From: Dendrolimus kikuchii
Lineage: Eukaryota; Arthropoda; Insecta; Lepidoptera; Lasiocampidae
DNA: 64,000 nucleotides
Direction: 5' to 3'
Assembly: GCA_019925095.2 (NCBI GenBank)
Contig: CM034389.1
Location: forward strand, 13,833,435-13,897,434
Part shown: piece by piece, positions 47,871-58,308 of the stretch
Numbering within the stretch: position 1 is the first letter of the stretch
Layout of the letters: the number at the start of each line of letters is the position of its first letter
Notes under the pieces: model-generated
What the model saw: only the letters and a program-made list of their open reading frames with translations
What the model was told of the DNA's origin: nothing
The model's database searches: none
Position numbers and translations under genes: made by a program

Positions 47871-50800
47871 CATACATACATACATACATAACTTCACGCC
47901 AGCTCCCTTGCGGGGTAGGCACGAACAACAGAGTGCCATTTAGGCTTATTCTTACACACCTCACTTGCCTCTTTGACATTCATAACTCTTGTCATGCACA
48001 CTCGTCTGTTCTTAAGGCTCCTGACATCACCTTCTGCTAGTACACGATCAATTTGATCATGGAAGGTGTGTCGTGGCCTTCCACGACTTCTGCATCCATC
48101 CACTTTTGCATTGTATATCTGTTTAGTCATTCTTTCATCATGCATTCTTTCCACATGCCCGAACCACCGGAGCATTCCTTTCCTTACCTTCACCTCGACA
48201 CTCTCTTTCAGACCAACTCTCTTTCTTACTTCGGTATTACGAACGCGGTCCGCGAGCGTCACTCCGCAGATTTTGCGCAGTGCTCGCATCTCGACCGCGT
48301 TTACTCTACTTTCATGCTCTCTCTTCCATACCCAACTCTCGCATCCATACGTGAGCGTAGGTACCAGCACCGCGTTGTGTACGGCGAGCTGGGCCTTCTG
48401 GCTGAGGTTCTTAGCGCCTAGAAGTTTACCTAACGCTCCATACACACTATTCCCCAAATTCACTCTTCTTTCTATATCAGCGGTGTACCTTCCATCCCTG
48501 CTAAAAGCACATCCAAGATATACAAACTCATTCACTTGCTCTAGCATAACATCATCGACCATTATCCTTGCATTCGTTCTGGTTTCTTCTCTTTCAAACA
48601 CCATAACCTTTGTTTTCTTCGCATTCAAATGTAAGCCTCTCGCCTGACAGTCATCTTTCATCATTGTGACTAGTGTTTGCAGTTCTGATGGCGATTCGGC
48701 TAAAAGCACGGCATCATCCGCATAAAGCAAGGTGCTTACAACTAGATCACTCATCCGCACCCCAACATCCATCAATCTTATTCTCTGGAGACAATCGTCC
48801 AGATATAGGATGAACAGCAAAGCCGACAGCACGCAGCCCTGGCGGACGCCAATATTGACGTCAAACCAGGGCGACAGGCTGCCTTCCACCCGCACGCATG
48901 CCATACAGCCCTCGTAAGTGGACTGCACAGCACGCATCAATTGGCCATTAATCCCATATCCGGGCAATATGTCCCAGAGGTCCTTCCGCACAACCCTGTC
49001 AAATGCTTTCTCTAGATCCACAAAACCGCAGAAAACCTTCCGGCCCATAGTCAGCTGCTTCTCTACGATATTGCGGAGAGAGAAAACTTGATCCATACAT
49101 CCCCTTCCATTTCTGAAACCACCTTGTGCATCCCACAGTAATCCATCGGATACAACTCTCATTCTCTTTTCAATAATCTTCGCATACACTTTAGATGCTG
49201 TGCTGATCAAACTGATGGCCCTGTAGCTGGCGCACTCCATACGTGACCCCTTGCCTTTATACAAGGGCACGATGACAGCGCGCCTCCAGTCCTTGGGAAC
49301 CTTTCCCGTCCTCCAGCACAAGTTGCATAAGGACAGGAAAGCGTCCCGGACGCAGGTTCCACCAGATTTGATCATCTCAGCAGACACACTATCGATTCCT
49401 ACTGCCTTTCCATTTTTCAGACTTCTTATCGACCATTCGATCTCTTCCAAAGTGATCTCGGATGCTGACTCCTCGGAGTCGGTCACAGACTCAGTCGTGG
49501 TGCCAGCATCCGGGATATTATCATACATTTCTCTAAAATATTCACTCCATCGCGCTAATACCTCTTGTGGGTTAGCAAGAACGATTTTATTCTTTCCATT
49601 CTGGAAGCTGACGAACAACCCCGAGACTTCTTAACCTCTCTCCAAAAGAGTTTGGTATTCGCCTCGAAGTTCTCCGTCAGCTTCTCTTCTTCTTTCAATT
49701 TTATTCTTTCACGCTTCTCTTTCACTAAAGCTTTGGTTTCATTCTTGCAGAGGCGATAAATTTCTTTCTTCATCTCTTTCATACTGTCATTCTGTTGCAA
49801 GGAAGCAACATAATCCAGCCAGGCTTTTCTCTTTCTTTCTACGCTGGATTTAACATCCGCGTCCCACCATTCATCACCTTTCGTTGTTATGTGCCTCTTC
49901 GCGCATCCACATGCTTCTTTTGCGCTTTCCACTATACTTTCTTTCATACTATCCTAGTCATTATCCACATCTAAGTCGGAAAAGTCCGCTTTTGCAAGCC
50001 TTTCTTCGACTAGGCGCGCATACATACTCCTTACACTAACATCTTCCAATTTTTCACACTTTATTCTTTCAAGCTCCCCGAAATTGGTACGCACTCGCCA
50101 GTGTCTCCACTTCTTGAAAAGGCCCACAAACCGGCTTATCACCAGGTAGTGGTCCGTTTCAAGAGTGGGGCCTCTGTAGGCTCTTGTATCCATTATTCTG
50201 TTTCGGAGGCGACTATCAATTAAAATCAGATCAATCATACTTTTCTGATCATTCACTCTCCATGTATACGTGTGAATATCCTTATGATGGAATAGGGTGT
50301 TCGACACAAGCAAGTTTCTTTCCATGCATACGTCTATGATTGGCCTACCAGCATCGTTCACTCTCTTGTCACCATAGGGTCCAAGGACAGCCTCAAGGCC
50401 GTCTCGTTTGGTCCCCACCCAGCCATTAAGATCACCACACATAATTAGTCTTTCGTTCCCTTCAGCCAGATCCAGAATTTCTCTCACAGACTCCCAAAAC
50501 TTCTCGAGTTCTTGGGGATCCGCTGAGCTGACGGGAGCATAAGCTGCGACCAGAAAAACTCGCGTGATCCCCAGTTTTAGGCGGACCCAGAGAAGTCTCG
50601 GGTTCACCAGACAATAAGCTTTTACTCCAGACACAAAGCGGGATGAGAGTAAGACGCCTACCCCCCCACTCGCACGCTCGTCCAAGTCCACGCCGGACCA
50701 CAGAGCAAGCATGCCACCGGGGAGGTCATCGACGTCGCACCCCTTCCGCTTTGTCTCTGTCAGACATAAGGCATCCAGGCTTCTCTCATTCATTATATCA

Positions 50801-50970
50801 ATCATTTCGTCCATCTTATCTTTCATCCCACCTCTCACATTCCACGTGCCTATACGGCACTCTGCTCCTCTCGACCCGCCAGGTTTGGCGCTGCGTGAAG
50901 GGTGGCGGCCCCCTTCGCCGCATGCGCGAGAATTCACACCGACGGGGGCGCATCGGTGAGCGTCGCCTGC
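47871..50970 (-). mobile_element. RTE-type LINE, near full-length copy (left arm of palindrome)
   Basis: A complete non-LTR retrotransposon reading leftward: endonuclease, reverse transcriptase, C-terminal zinc-knuckle-like tail and a (CATA)n tail at 47871-47890 (TATG on the coding strand). The single long gene with an apurinic-type endonuclease and a short simple-repeat tail suits the RTE clade. It is head to head with 51018-53569 across a 47-bp gap. No target-site duplication is evident for this copy or for the pair. Confidence 0.9.
47894..50970 (-). pseudogene. RTE endonuclease-reverse transcriptase, two inactivating changes
   Basis: Endonuclease: GTWNVRG (~50850), LTETKRKG, AAYAPV, CGDLNGWVG, MIDLILID and TDHYLV, with its catalytic Asn, Glu, Asp and His all present. 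Reverse transcriptase: NGKAVGIDSVSAEM, ISLISTASKVYAKI, FVDLEKAFDRV (palm Asp) and YADD (48713-48724). C-terminal: KVDGCRSRGRPRHTFHDQ. Breaks: TGG to TAG at about 49951-49953 after DVDND, and a 13-nt loss near 49583 relative to the right-hand copy (there TAAAGCAGGGGAC), which shifts the frame between endonuclease and RT. About 1000 codons in all. The first ~125 residues of the leftward frame that begins at 51345 are antisense of the other copy, not element protein. Confidence 0.88.
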
Positions 50971-51345
50971 TTCTGACCCGAGTTCACACACGTGCAGTGC
51001 ACGATAGGGCGTCCCCCGCAGGCGACGCTCACCGATGCGCCCCCGTCGGTGTGAACTCTCGCGCATGCGGCGAAGGGGGCCGCCACCCTTCACGCAGCGC
51101 CAAACCTGGCGGGTCGAGAGGAGCAGAGTGCCGTATAGGCACGTGGAATGTGAGAGGTGGAATGAAAGATAAGATGGACGAAATGATTGATATAATGAAT
51201 GAGAGAAGCCTGGATGCCTTATGTCTGACAGAGACAAAGCGGAAGGGGTGCGACATCGATGACCTCCCCGGTGGCATGCTTGCTCTGTGGTCCGGCGTGG
51301 ACCTGGACGAGCGTGCAAGTGGGGGGGTAGGCGTCGTACTCTCAA
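50643..51345. repeat. Centre of a giant palindrome (two RTE copies head to head)
   Basis: From 50970 leftward and from 51018 rightward the sequences are near-perfect reverse complements, starting GCAGGCGACGCTCACC on both sides. The 47-bp gap (50971-51017) contains a smaller palindrome CGTGCA-G-TGCACG (50991-51003). The arms stay matched to the LINE tails at 47871 and 53569, apart from internal deletions. Confidence 0.93.
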
Positions 51346-53540
51346 CCCGCTTTGTGTCTGGAGTAAAAGACTATTGTCTGGTGAACCCGAGACTTCTCTG
51401 GGTCCGTCTAAAACTGGGGATTACGCGAGTTTTTCTGGTCGCAGCTTATGCTCCCGTAAGCTCAGCGGATCCCCAAGAACTCGAGAAGTTTTGGGAGTCT
51501 GTGAGAGAAATTCTGGATCTGGCTGAAGGGAATGAAAGAATAATTATGTGTGGTGATCTTAATGGCTGGGTGGGCACCAAACGAGACGGCCTTGAGGCTG
51601 TCCTTGGACCCTATGGTGACAAGAGAGTGAACGATGCTGGTAGGCCAATCATAGACGTATGCATGGAAAGAAACTTGCTTGTGTCGAACACCTTATTCCA
51701 TCATAAGGATATTCACACGTATACATGGGGAATGAATGATCAGAAAAGTATGATTGATCTGATTTTAATAGATAGTCGCCTCCGAAACACAATAATGGAT
51801 ACAAGAGCCTACAGAGGCCCCACTCTTGAAACGGACCACTACCTGGTGATAAGCCGGTTTGTGGGCCTTTTCAGGAAGTGGAGACACTGGCGAGTGCGTA
51901 CCAATTTCGGGGAGCTTGAAAGAATAAAGTGTGAAAAATTGGAAGATGTTAGTGTAAGGAGTATGTATGCGCGCCTAGTCGAAGAAAGGCTTGCAAAAGC
52001 GGACTTCTCCGACTTAGATGTGGATAATGACTGGGATAGTATGAAAGAAAGTATAGTGGAAAGCGCAAAAGAAGCATGTGGATGCGCAAAGAGGCACATA
52101 ACAACGAAAGGTGATGAATGGTGGGACGCGGATGTTAAATCCAGCGTAGAGAGAAAGAGAAAAGCCTGGCTGGATTATGTTGCTTCTTTGCAACAGAATG
52201 ACAGTATGAAAGAGATGAAGAAAGAAATTTATCGCCTCTGCAAGAACGAAACCAAAGCTTTAGTGAAAGAGAAGCGCGAAAGTATAAAATTGAAAGAAGA
52301 AGAGAAGCTGACGGAGAACTTCAAGGCGAATACCAAACTCTTTTGGAGAGAGGTTAAGAAGTCTCGGGGTTGTTCGTCAGCTTCCAGAATGGAAAGAATA
52401 AAATCTAAAGCAGGGGACGTTCTTGCTAACCCACAAGAGGTGTTAGCGCGATGGAGTGAATATTTTAGAGAAATGTATGATGATATCCCGGATGCTGGCA
52501 CCACGACTGAGTCTGTGACTGACTCCGAGGAGTCAGCATCCGAGATCACGTTGGAAAAGATCGGCATGCGTGCGAGTAGATGGCAGCCTGTCGCCCTGGT
52601 TTGACGTCAATATTGGCGTCAGGCAGGGCTGCGTGCTGTCGGTTTTGCTGTTCATCCTATACCTGGACGATTGTCTCCAGAGAATAAGATTGATGGATGT
52701 TGGGGTGCGAATGAGTGATCTAGTTGTAAGCACCTTGCTTTATGCGGATGATGCCGTGCTTTTAGCCGAATCGCCATCAGAACTGCAAACACTAGTCACA
52801 ATGATGAAAGATGACTGTCAGGCGAGAGGCTTACATTTGAATGCGAAGAAAACAAAGGTTATGGTGTTTGAAAGAGAAGAAACCAGAACGAATGCAAGGA
52901 TAATGGTCGATGATGTTATGCTGGAGCAAGTGAATGAGTTTGTATATCTTGGATGTGCTTTTAGCAGGGATGGAAGGTACACCGCTGATATAGAAAGAAG
53001 AGTAAATTTGGGGAATAGTTTGAATGGAGCGTTAGGTAAACTTCTAGGCGCTAAGAACCTCAGCCAGAAGGCCCAGCTCGCCATACACAACGCGGTGCTG
53101 GTACCTACGCTCACGTATGGATGCGAGAGTTGGGTATGGAAGAGAGAGCATGAAAGTAGAGTAAACGCGGAGTGACGCTCGCGGACCGCGTTCGTAATAC
53201 CGAAGTAAGAAAGAGAGTTGGTCTGAAAGAGAGTGTCGGGGTGAAGGTAAGGAAAGGAATGCTCCGGTGGTTCGGGCATGTGGAAAGAATACATGATGAA
53301 AGAATGACTAAACAGATATACAATGCAAAAGTGGATGGATGCAGAAGTCGTGGAAGGCCACGACACACCTTCCATGATCAAATTGATCGTGTACTAGCGG
53401 AGGGTGATGTCAGGAGCCTTAAGAACAGACGAGTGTGCATGACAAGAGTTATGAATGTCAAAGAAGCAAGTGAGGTGTGTAAGAATGGGCCTAAATGGCG
53501 CTCTGTTGTTCGTGCCTACCCCGCAAGGGAACTGGCGTGA
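51018..53540 (+). pseudogene. RTE endonuclease-reverse transcriptase, two deletions
   Basis: The endonuclease part is intact from GTWNVRG (~51135) to TDHYLV. The DVDNDW codon and the 13 nt missing in the left copy are present here. At 52564 about 535 nt are lost (left copy 48903-49437), removing the fingers and first palm Asp motif (FVDLEKAFDRV). The frame then shifts into a stop (GMRASRWQPVALV). The RT resumes in another frame with YADD at 52741-52752. A second loss of 31 nt near 53170 follows RVNA; both deletion edges share short matches (GCGG at the second). Reverse transcriptase cannot work. Confidence 0.88.
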
Positions 53541-53569
53541 AGTTATGTATGTATGTATGTATGTATGTT
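51018..53569 (+). mobile_element. RTE-type LINE, near full-length copy (right arm of palindrome)
   Basis: Mirror of the copy at 47871-50970, ending in (TATG)n at about 53543-53569. It is shorter because of two internal deletions, about 535 nt at 52564 and 31 nt at 53170. Very similar in sequence to the left arm outside the deletions. Confidence 0.9.
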
Positions 53570-53699
53570 TTTACCAGGAATTTAATAATGCGAAAAAAAT
53601 TATGGAGGCAATTCTAACCAACAGAATTCGACAACGCGACATTTAGAATTTTTGTCTATCAGCCTGACTGTTTGAGCACGGTGTTACACGGGGCTAGCT
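53570..53699. other. Flank of the palindrome
   Basis: Short unique sequence with no match to the left flank at 47850-47870 long enough to be a target-site duplication. Confidence 0.5.
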
Positions 53700-54145
53700 T
53701 AAAAGAATGCCGCCGAGAGAGAGAGGCAGAGAACGGTGCAAGCGGCCTTCGTCCGTTGTCGACAAATGGGAACTCCACGTCGTCGTCAGATGGGGTTCCA
53801 GGCTTTAGGTGAATTATTTTTGTGTATGTTCAAGTGGGTCTCGGAATGGTTTAGATTCAAATTTCACCCAGATGAATGAACTTGCAATCGGGTTCCAGGA
53901 TTTAGGTAAAATTATTTTTGTGTATATTCAAGTGAATCCCATGATGGTTTAGATTCACGATTAAACCCTGTAGGTGGCGCCGCTAAACTCCTAAAAGGTG
54001 GGACCAATTTTGATAATTTCTTTGTGTTTGTCCAATTGAATTCGAGAATGGTTTAGTTTAACAATTTGTCCCAGTAGATGACGCTGCAATCGGGTTCTAG
54101 ATTTTTATTTTTAAGGGTAAAACAACGTCTGCCGGGTACAGCTCT
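53700..54145 (+). mobile_element. CGTCTGCCGGG-type Helitron-like element with internal duplications
   Basis: Ends AACGTCTGCCGGGTACAGCT (CTAG decayed). Contains repeated ~100-bp units: 'ttccaggctttaggtgaatt..aatggtttagattca' and again 'ttccaggatttaggtaaaat..atggtttagattca', then 'gtaggtggcgccgct' and 'gtagatgacgctgca'. Confidence 0.6.
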
Positions 54146-54149
54146 AAAA

Positions 54150-54715
54150 ACCACTAACGCAAAAGTTCCTACGGCATTCCCGGGATATTAAGTGCTGCAT
54201 TGTTTGAAAAAAACTTAAACTATCGTTCTAATGTAATCGTATCGAAATCAGCAATTTTTTTACATAACTAATTTGTACCACTCCCGAAAAAATACCGTGG
54301 GATTCCCGGAATACAAAGTACCGCAGCATTTAAAAAGAACATAAATTATTGTTTTAGTATAAGGTGTATCCGTTTCAGCTAAGTTTTATGCTTACTTAAC
54401 GCTTTAAACCAATTCGGGGGAAATTCCCGCGGAATTCTCAAGACACGAAGTATCGCAGCATTTTAAAAAGAAGTAGAAGTAGTAAGCTACCGATTTAGTG
54501 AATATTGTGTCGGAAGAAGCAAATTTTACGCGCCCTAAGAACTTTAAACTGCTCCCGGGATAAAAAAATAGCACAGATTTATTTCAGAAAATTTGCTATC
54601 CATCAATGAAAAAAATCGCATCGGATTCTAAAATTTTTTTAACACGGTCACTTTAAACTATTCCCAGAAACATTTTCGCGTGATTCCCGGGATAAAAAGT
54701 ACTGCATAAGTGTCT
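54150..54715 (-). mobile_element. GCGGGCATATCCTAG-family Helitron-like element, partial
   Basis: At least four of the family's 130-150-bp units, starting near 54170, 54280, 54410 and 54550, each with an ATTCCCGGG/TTCCCGCGG-type block. Neither terminus is preserved. Confidence 0.6.
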
Positions 54716-55590
54716 AATTTCTGTGTTAAGATTTTTCAACTATAACTTTTGGTAAGACCGTACACAAAATCTCTGATTTTTTGTGCTACTTTTAAAATGA
54801 GTTGAGTTGGGAATAGATTTGGGTTAATTTGGGAATGAAAAATTTAAATATTGTTATGGGTTGAAACCGGAATAAAAATGGGTGAATTTCGGAAAATATA
54901 TTCGTGAGTTGAATCGGGAACAACCCGGTTATTCAATATATATATAGGCGTATGTGATGTCGTTAGTCAGATCTTGAAAAATAGCGATGTAGATATCAAA
55001 CAAGGTACCTATATAACTATAAAGTGCAAGTCCAGTGGGAACGAAGTGGCAAGAATAAGTAGCAAATAATAAAAACAAAATGTAACAGATTTAACAATTA
55101 TTTATTTATATTTACGACAACCACTTAGTTAAGTAATAAATAAAATTATTATAAATACAAATATGTAAATACCCTTATTTCTACATTCTCACTTATTACA
55201 AGCTCAAAGTGTCCCTATAAACAAACACGTGGCGAAAATAAGCTGCATAAGCGACGTTCGACCATACGAGTGGCTCGAATATCTGTACTTTTAATTTAAT
55301 TACAGTACATAACAGTTGTTGTAACCGAATTTGGTTTAGACAGTATTGACATGTTATAAAAATGTATTATATTTTTATCCAAACCCCTCATCTTGTTATT
55401 AAGGACGTTCTAAGACATGTGACTTTTGATAAAGTGGTAGAACTCTGTGACTCTCGTGAAGCCTGAAGGTGTTCCTACCTGACAGCCCTTACTATCGGAG
55501 TAGGAAGAAACTCCAATCTGAAATTTTGAATTGTCAACATTAAAATCGATTTTCGTGTATTAGGAATAATAAATAGTCTTATCGTTGTAT
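54716..55590. other. AT-rich stretch, nothing recognised
   Basis: No exon or repeat identified. This stretch was also searched for the last protease exon without success. Confidence 0.45.
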
Positions 55591-55827
55591 GTATATGAAG
55601 TCGTCGTTGTCGAAAATGACAATCGCTTGCTCCACGCGGGCTCTGGGCGGCCCCGGCCGAGACGGCCTCGTTCAGCGCCACCGCAGGGCGCAAACCACAG
55701 CGGCGACAGAATGGTAAGTGCAAAAAAACTCGGCTGCCTCATCCGACGGCCTTATATGTGTGCGAAACCTCCCCTAGGTTTCGCCCGCAGCCGTTTTGCT
55801 TACCAAGTCTGGCGTCTATACATTTAA
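55591..55827 (+). other. GC-rich block ending ATG/GTAAGT: possible first exon, unassigned
   Basis: 55625-55710 is GC-rich. It leads to ATG (55711-55713) directly followed by GTAAGT, a strong donor, and the frame is open from an ATG at 55585. A perfect 9-bp hairpin GCGAAACCT/AGGTTTCGC with CCCCT loop lies at 55762-55784. This could be a 5' exon of an unseen plus-strand gene or part of a dispersed repeat. Confidence 0.3.
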
Positions 55828-55969
55828 GTAGAACTTATGGACTTTTCTTCTTGAATATAACATCCTGAATAGATCTTCCTTGACAATATCTTACAATATA
55901 TTCCTTACACAAATTTTACTGTTAAGTTCAAAGGGCGTACGTAACTTGCATAACCCTTTCGGCAAATTG

Positions 55970-56265
55970 ATTGTTTTTTTTTTTCTTCCAGGAGTTCAGC
56001 AGACAGGCAGACGGCCCACTTGATGGAAAGCGGTAGCCATCGTCTATACATATTTGCAACACCAAAGGTGCTACAAATGCGCTGCTGCTCTCTTAAGGGA
56101 GACTGGAACCTGGACACTAATGCCGGAACACAACTCAAGGTTTTTATGGCGACATACTTTAGACCAGGGGTGGTCACTTGGCTGTGGGTTGTTTTGTCGC
56201 CTCTTACGACAGGCCGCCCAGCCGCAGGAAATTGTATTCTTTGTCCATTCCTGCACGGATAATTT
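55970..56265 (-). repeat. Family E retroposon, near full length
   Basis: T-tract and 'ccaggagttcagcagacagg' on the left (reverse of the A-tailed end). It ends on the right with 'aaattgtattctttgtcc' and 'tcctgcacgg', the family head. Confidence 0.82.
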
Positions 56266-56456
56266 TTTTTTGCAGTCTTCTATTTCGATTGAAAATTTTG
56301 AAATTTGCACAAATAAACTTACTTTATTTGTTGTTTGTAGTCAACTAAGTAAATGTCAAGTATCCACATAAAATGACGTGTAACATTTATGAAACAAAAT
56401 CCGTTTCCAAACTAAGTTACTATTTGCACTGGACATGTTAATAAATTTAGTCCATT

Positions 56457-56776
56457 TTTTTTTTTTATTGCAGGAGGTCAGCAGACAGGCAGACGGCCCA
56501 CTTGATGGAAAGCGGTTACCATCGCCTATGGACATTTGCAACACCAAAGTTGCTACAAATGCGCTGCTGCTCTCTTAAAGAAAGACTGGAACCTGGTCAC
56601 TAATGTCGGAACACAACTCAAGGTTGTTACGGCGACATACTTTACACCAGGGGTGGTAGCCATCCAGTCGGGCAAATGCCCTACCACCTGGCTGTGGGTT
56701 GTTAAGTCGCCTCTTACGACAGGCCGCCCCCGGCCGCAGGAAATTGTATTCTTTCTCCGTTCCTGCACGGATAAAA
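56457..56776 (-). repeat. Family E retroposon, full length
   Basis: About 320 bp from 'attgcaggaggtcagcagac' (after a T-tract) to 'tccgttcctgcacggataaa'. Best example of the family here. A second copy lies 200 bp away in the same orientation; both are downstream of the last identified protease exon and may lie in its next intron. Confidence 0.85.
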
Positions 56777-56975
56777 TTAAAAAAAAAAATTAAAATTAAA
56801 TTAAAAAATTATACAGTGTTATGTTCAGTCACATTCTCTGTTCCTTTACTCTACCCAAAAATCGTGTTGGACTAGACATGCTATTTTAATCTAAACGTAT
56901 TATTATGGAACAACCATACATTGTCTCATCACATGTTTCTTTGAAGACTAAAATAAAATGTTTAAATATTATTAC

Positions 56976-57166
56976 CAATATATCATTTTGAGTTGTTTTG
57001 GTGATAAGTGGTCCCCCGGAGTCTCCGTTGCAGATCCCAACACGGCCATGACCACTTGTACATATTTGGCTCCGTGGTACGTGTTCATAATAAATGCTAC
57101 ACATTTTATTCGTAATTACTTTTACATGGACACGCGAAACCCTTCTTCGTCTGACGGATAAATCCC
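56976..57166 (-). CDS. Serine protease exon 4 (catalytic Ser)
   Basis: The acceptor TTTTCAG precedes 57166, and the donor GTAATA follows 56976. It is read in phase 1 from exon 3, giving W-DLSVRRRRVSRVHVKVITN, then KMCSIYYEHVPRSQICTSG (Cys pair typical of 168-182). GICNGDSGGPLITKTTQNDIL follows, holding the active Ser, and the exon ends in phase 0. The residue at the primary-specificity position (189 in chymotrypsin numbering, six before Ser) is Gly, not Asp, so trypsin-like cleavage after Arg/Lys is unlikely. The final exon (with the 191-220 Cys partner and C-terminal helix) was not found to the left; two family E repeats and the RTE palindrome occupy that side. Confidence 0.88.
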
Positions 57167-58209
57167 CTGAAAATTTGTTAAATTAATATTAAAGATATTC
57201 ATTTTAAATCCAAAGTTTTGTAAATGTAAAAGTCGGCGATATTTATATGATATATCACTTGACAAAGAGATGGTATCTTTCCTAAATCTATTTCTTTCAT
57301 TCAACTTAGCATAAGATATAAAGTAGGTATTTATTCACCAAAAAAATTTTTTCAGCGCCTTATGCTAAACGCCACATTATATAAAACAAAGATCGCAAAA
57401 TATTTTAAAGCTTTCTAGTCTATGGTTCTAAAGTAAGAAGGGAGCGGGATATAATTTGAGGACTTTGAAAATAAATTTACTCAATAAAACTACGTTTTAA
57501 CGATTTTAAGCGCGGTAATTCATTTGAATTTTATTATCCGACGTTTTGGCTACTTTTCAGTAGCCGTGATCACGGAAGACAAATATGTCAAGTGAACGTA
57601 ATTTTATTTATGTATACTAAATTAAAATTTAGGTATACTACTAGTATACATAAATTTAGTAGTAGTAGTAGATTAGTAATATACATAAATTAATTAATTT
57701 ATGTATATATACTACTACTCGCGAAAACCTAAGAAAATATTATGTAAATTTACTTAAGTAAAAGAGTATTTAAAGAACGTGTCTACAATTTTAAAGACCT
57801 ATTTAACGATATACCAATACACTAGAAAAAAAATCATACCCCAATTACATGTATGAAGGTTATCCACAACTCTTAGTTTTTTTTACTGTTTCGCAACACT
57901 AGTCTAGCGGCATAAAGAATGTGAAAGTGTGTTTATTTATTATAAAACAAATTTATATTTGTCTATATATATATATGGATTCAGTAGTTGCTAAGAAAAA
58001 TGACTGTGTAACATAGACAGATGGCTTAATGTTATAAAATCTAAAGTAACAAAATATGCGTGTGAGCATTTTTCTCTTCCCTCTTTCATATCCTCAGAAC
58101 TTTTCAATCTTGCATGTTTGGTGTCATATTATTGCTCTGATGATTGTTGTTAGCGGCAGTAGTCGTTATGACATATTATGAGGATTAATTATAAATATAT
58201 CTAACTTAC
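57167..58209. other. Protease intron 3 with family J repeat and a 30-bp palindrome
   Basis: 57483-57745 is a family J repeat ('gttttaacgattttaagcg', 'cacttttcagtagccgtga', and at its right side the inverted 'tcgcgaaaacctaagaaaat'). Inside it, 57679-57708 is a perfect 30-nt palindrome centred on TTAATTAA. Nothing coding. Confidence 0.65.
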
Positions 58210-58308
58210 AATCACTGGTTCTTCCAAATCCAACAATCACTGCCCGATAACCCGTAAATGTTTTTGGCAGATCCACCACTCTCGGTAGTGCGACGGGGCG
58301 GATTTTAG
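58210..58308 (-). CDS. Serine protease exon 3
   Basis: 99 nt between acceptor TTTCATAG (before 58308) and donor GTAAGT (from 58209). Completes a codon from exon 2 and reads AKIRPVALPRVVDLPKTFTG, then YRAVIVGFGRTSD. This is the stretch between the catalytic Asp and the specificity pocket in chymotrypsin-fold enzymes (compare the common PV.LP and GWG/GFGRTSD patterns). Phase 1 at both ends agrees with exons 2 and 4. Confidence 0.88.

Noticed and set aside
50643..51345. N-terminal 125-135 residues of the 653- and 463-codon frames (Arg/Pro/Ser-rich) as a real protein domain
   Set aside because: They are the antisense of the opposite RTE arm plus the spacer, a consequence of the palindrome. Element protein starts past the centre.
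47871..53569. Explanation of the palindrome by twin priming (5' inversion) of a single LINE
   Set aside because: Twin priming inverts only the 5' part of one copy. Here both arms contain 5' and 3' ends with their own (TATG)n tails.
47861..53580. A target-site duplication (TGTTTTT) around the whole RTE palindrome
   Set aside because: The short match is not adjacent to the left tail (cttt intervenes) and is low-complexity.
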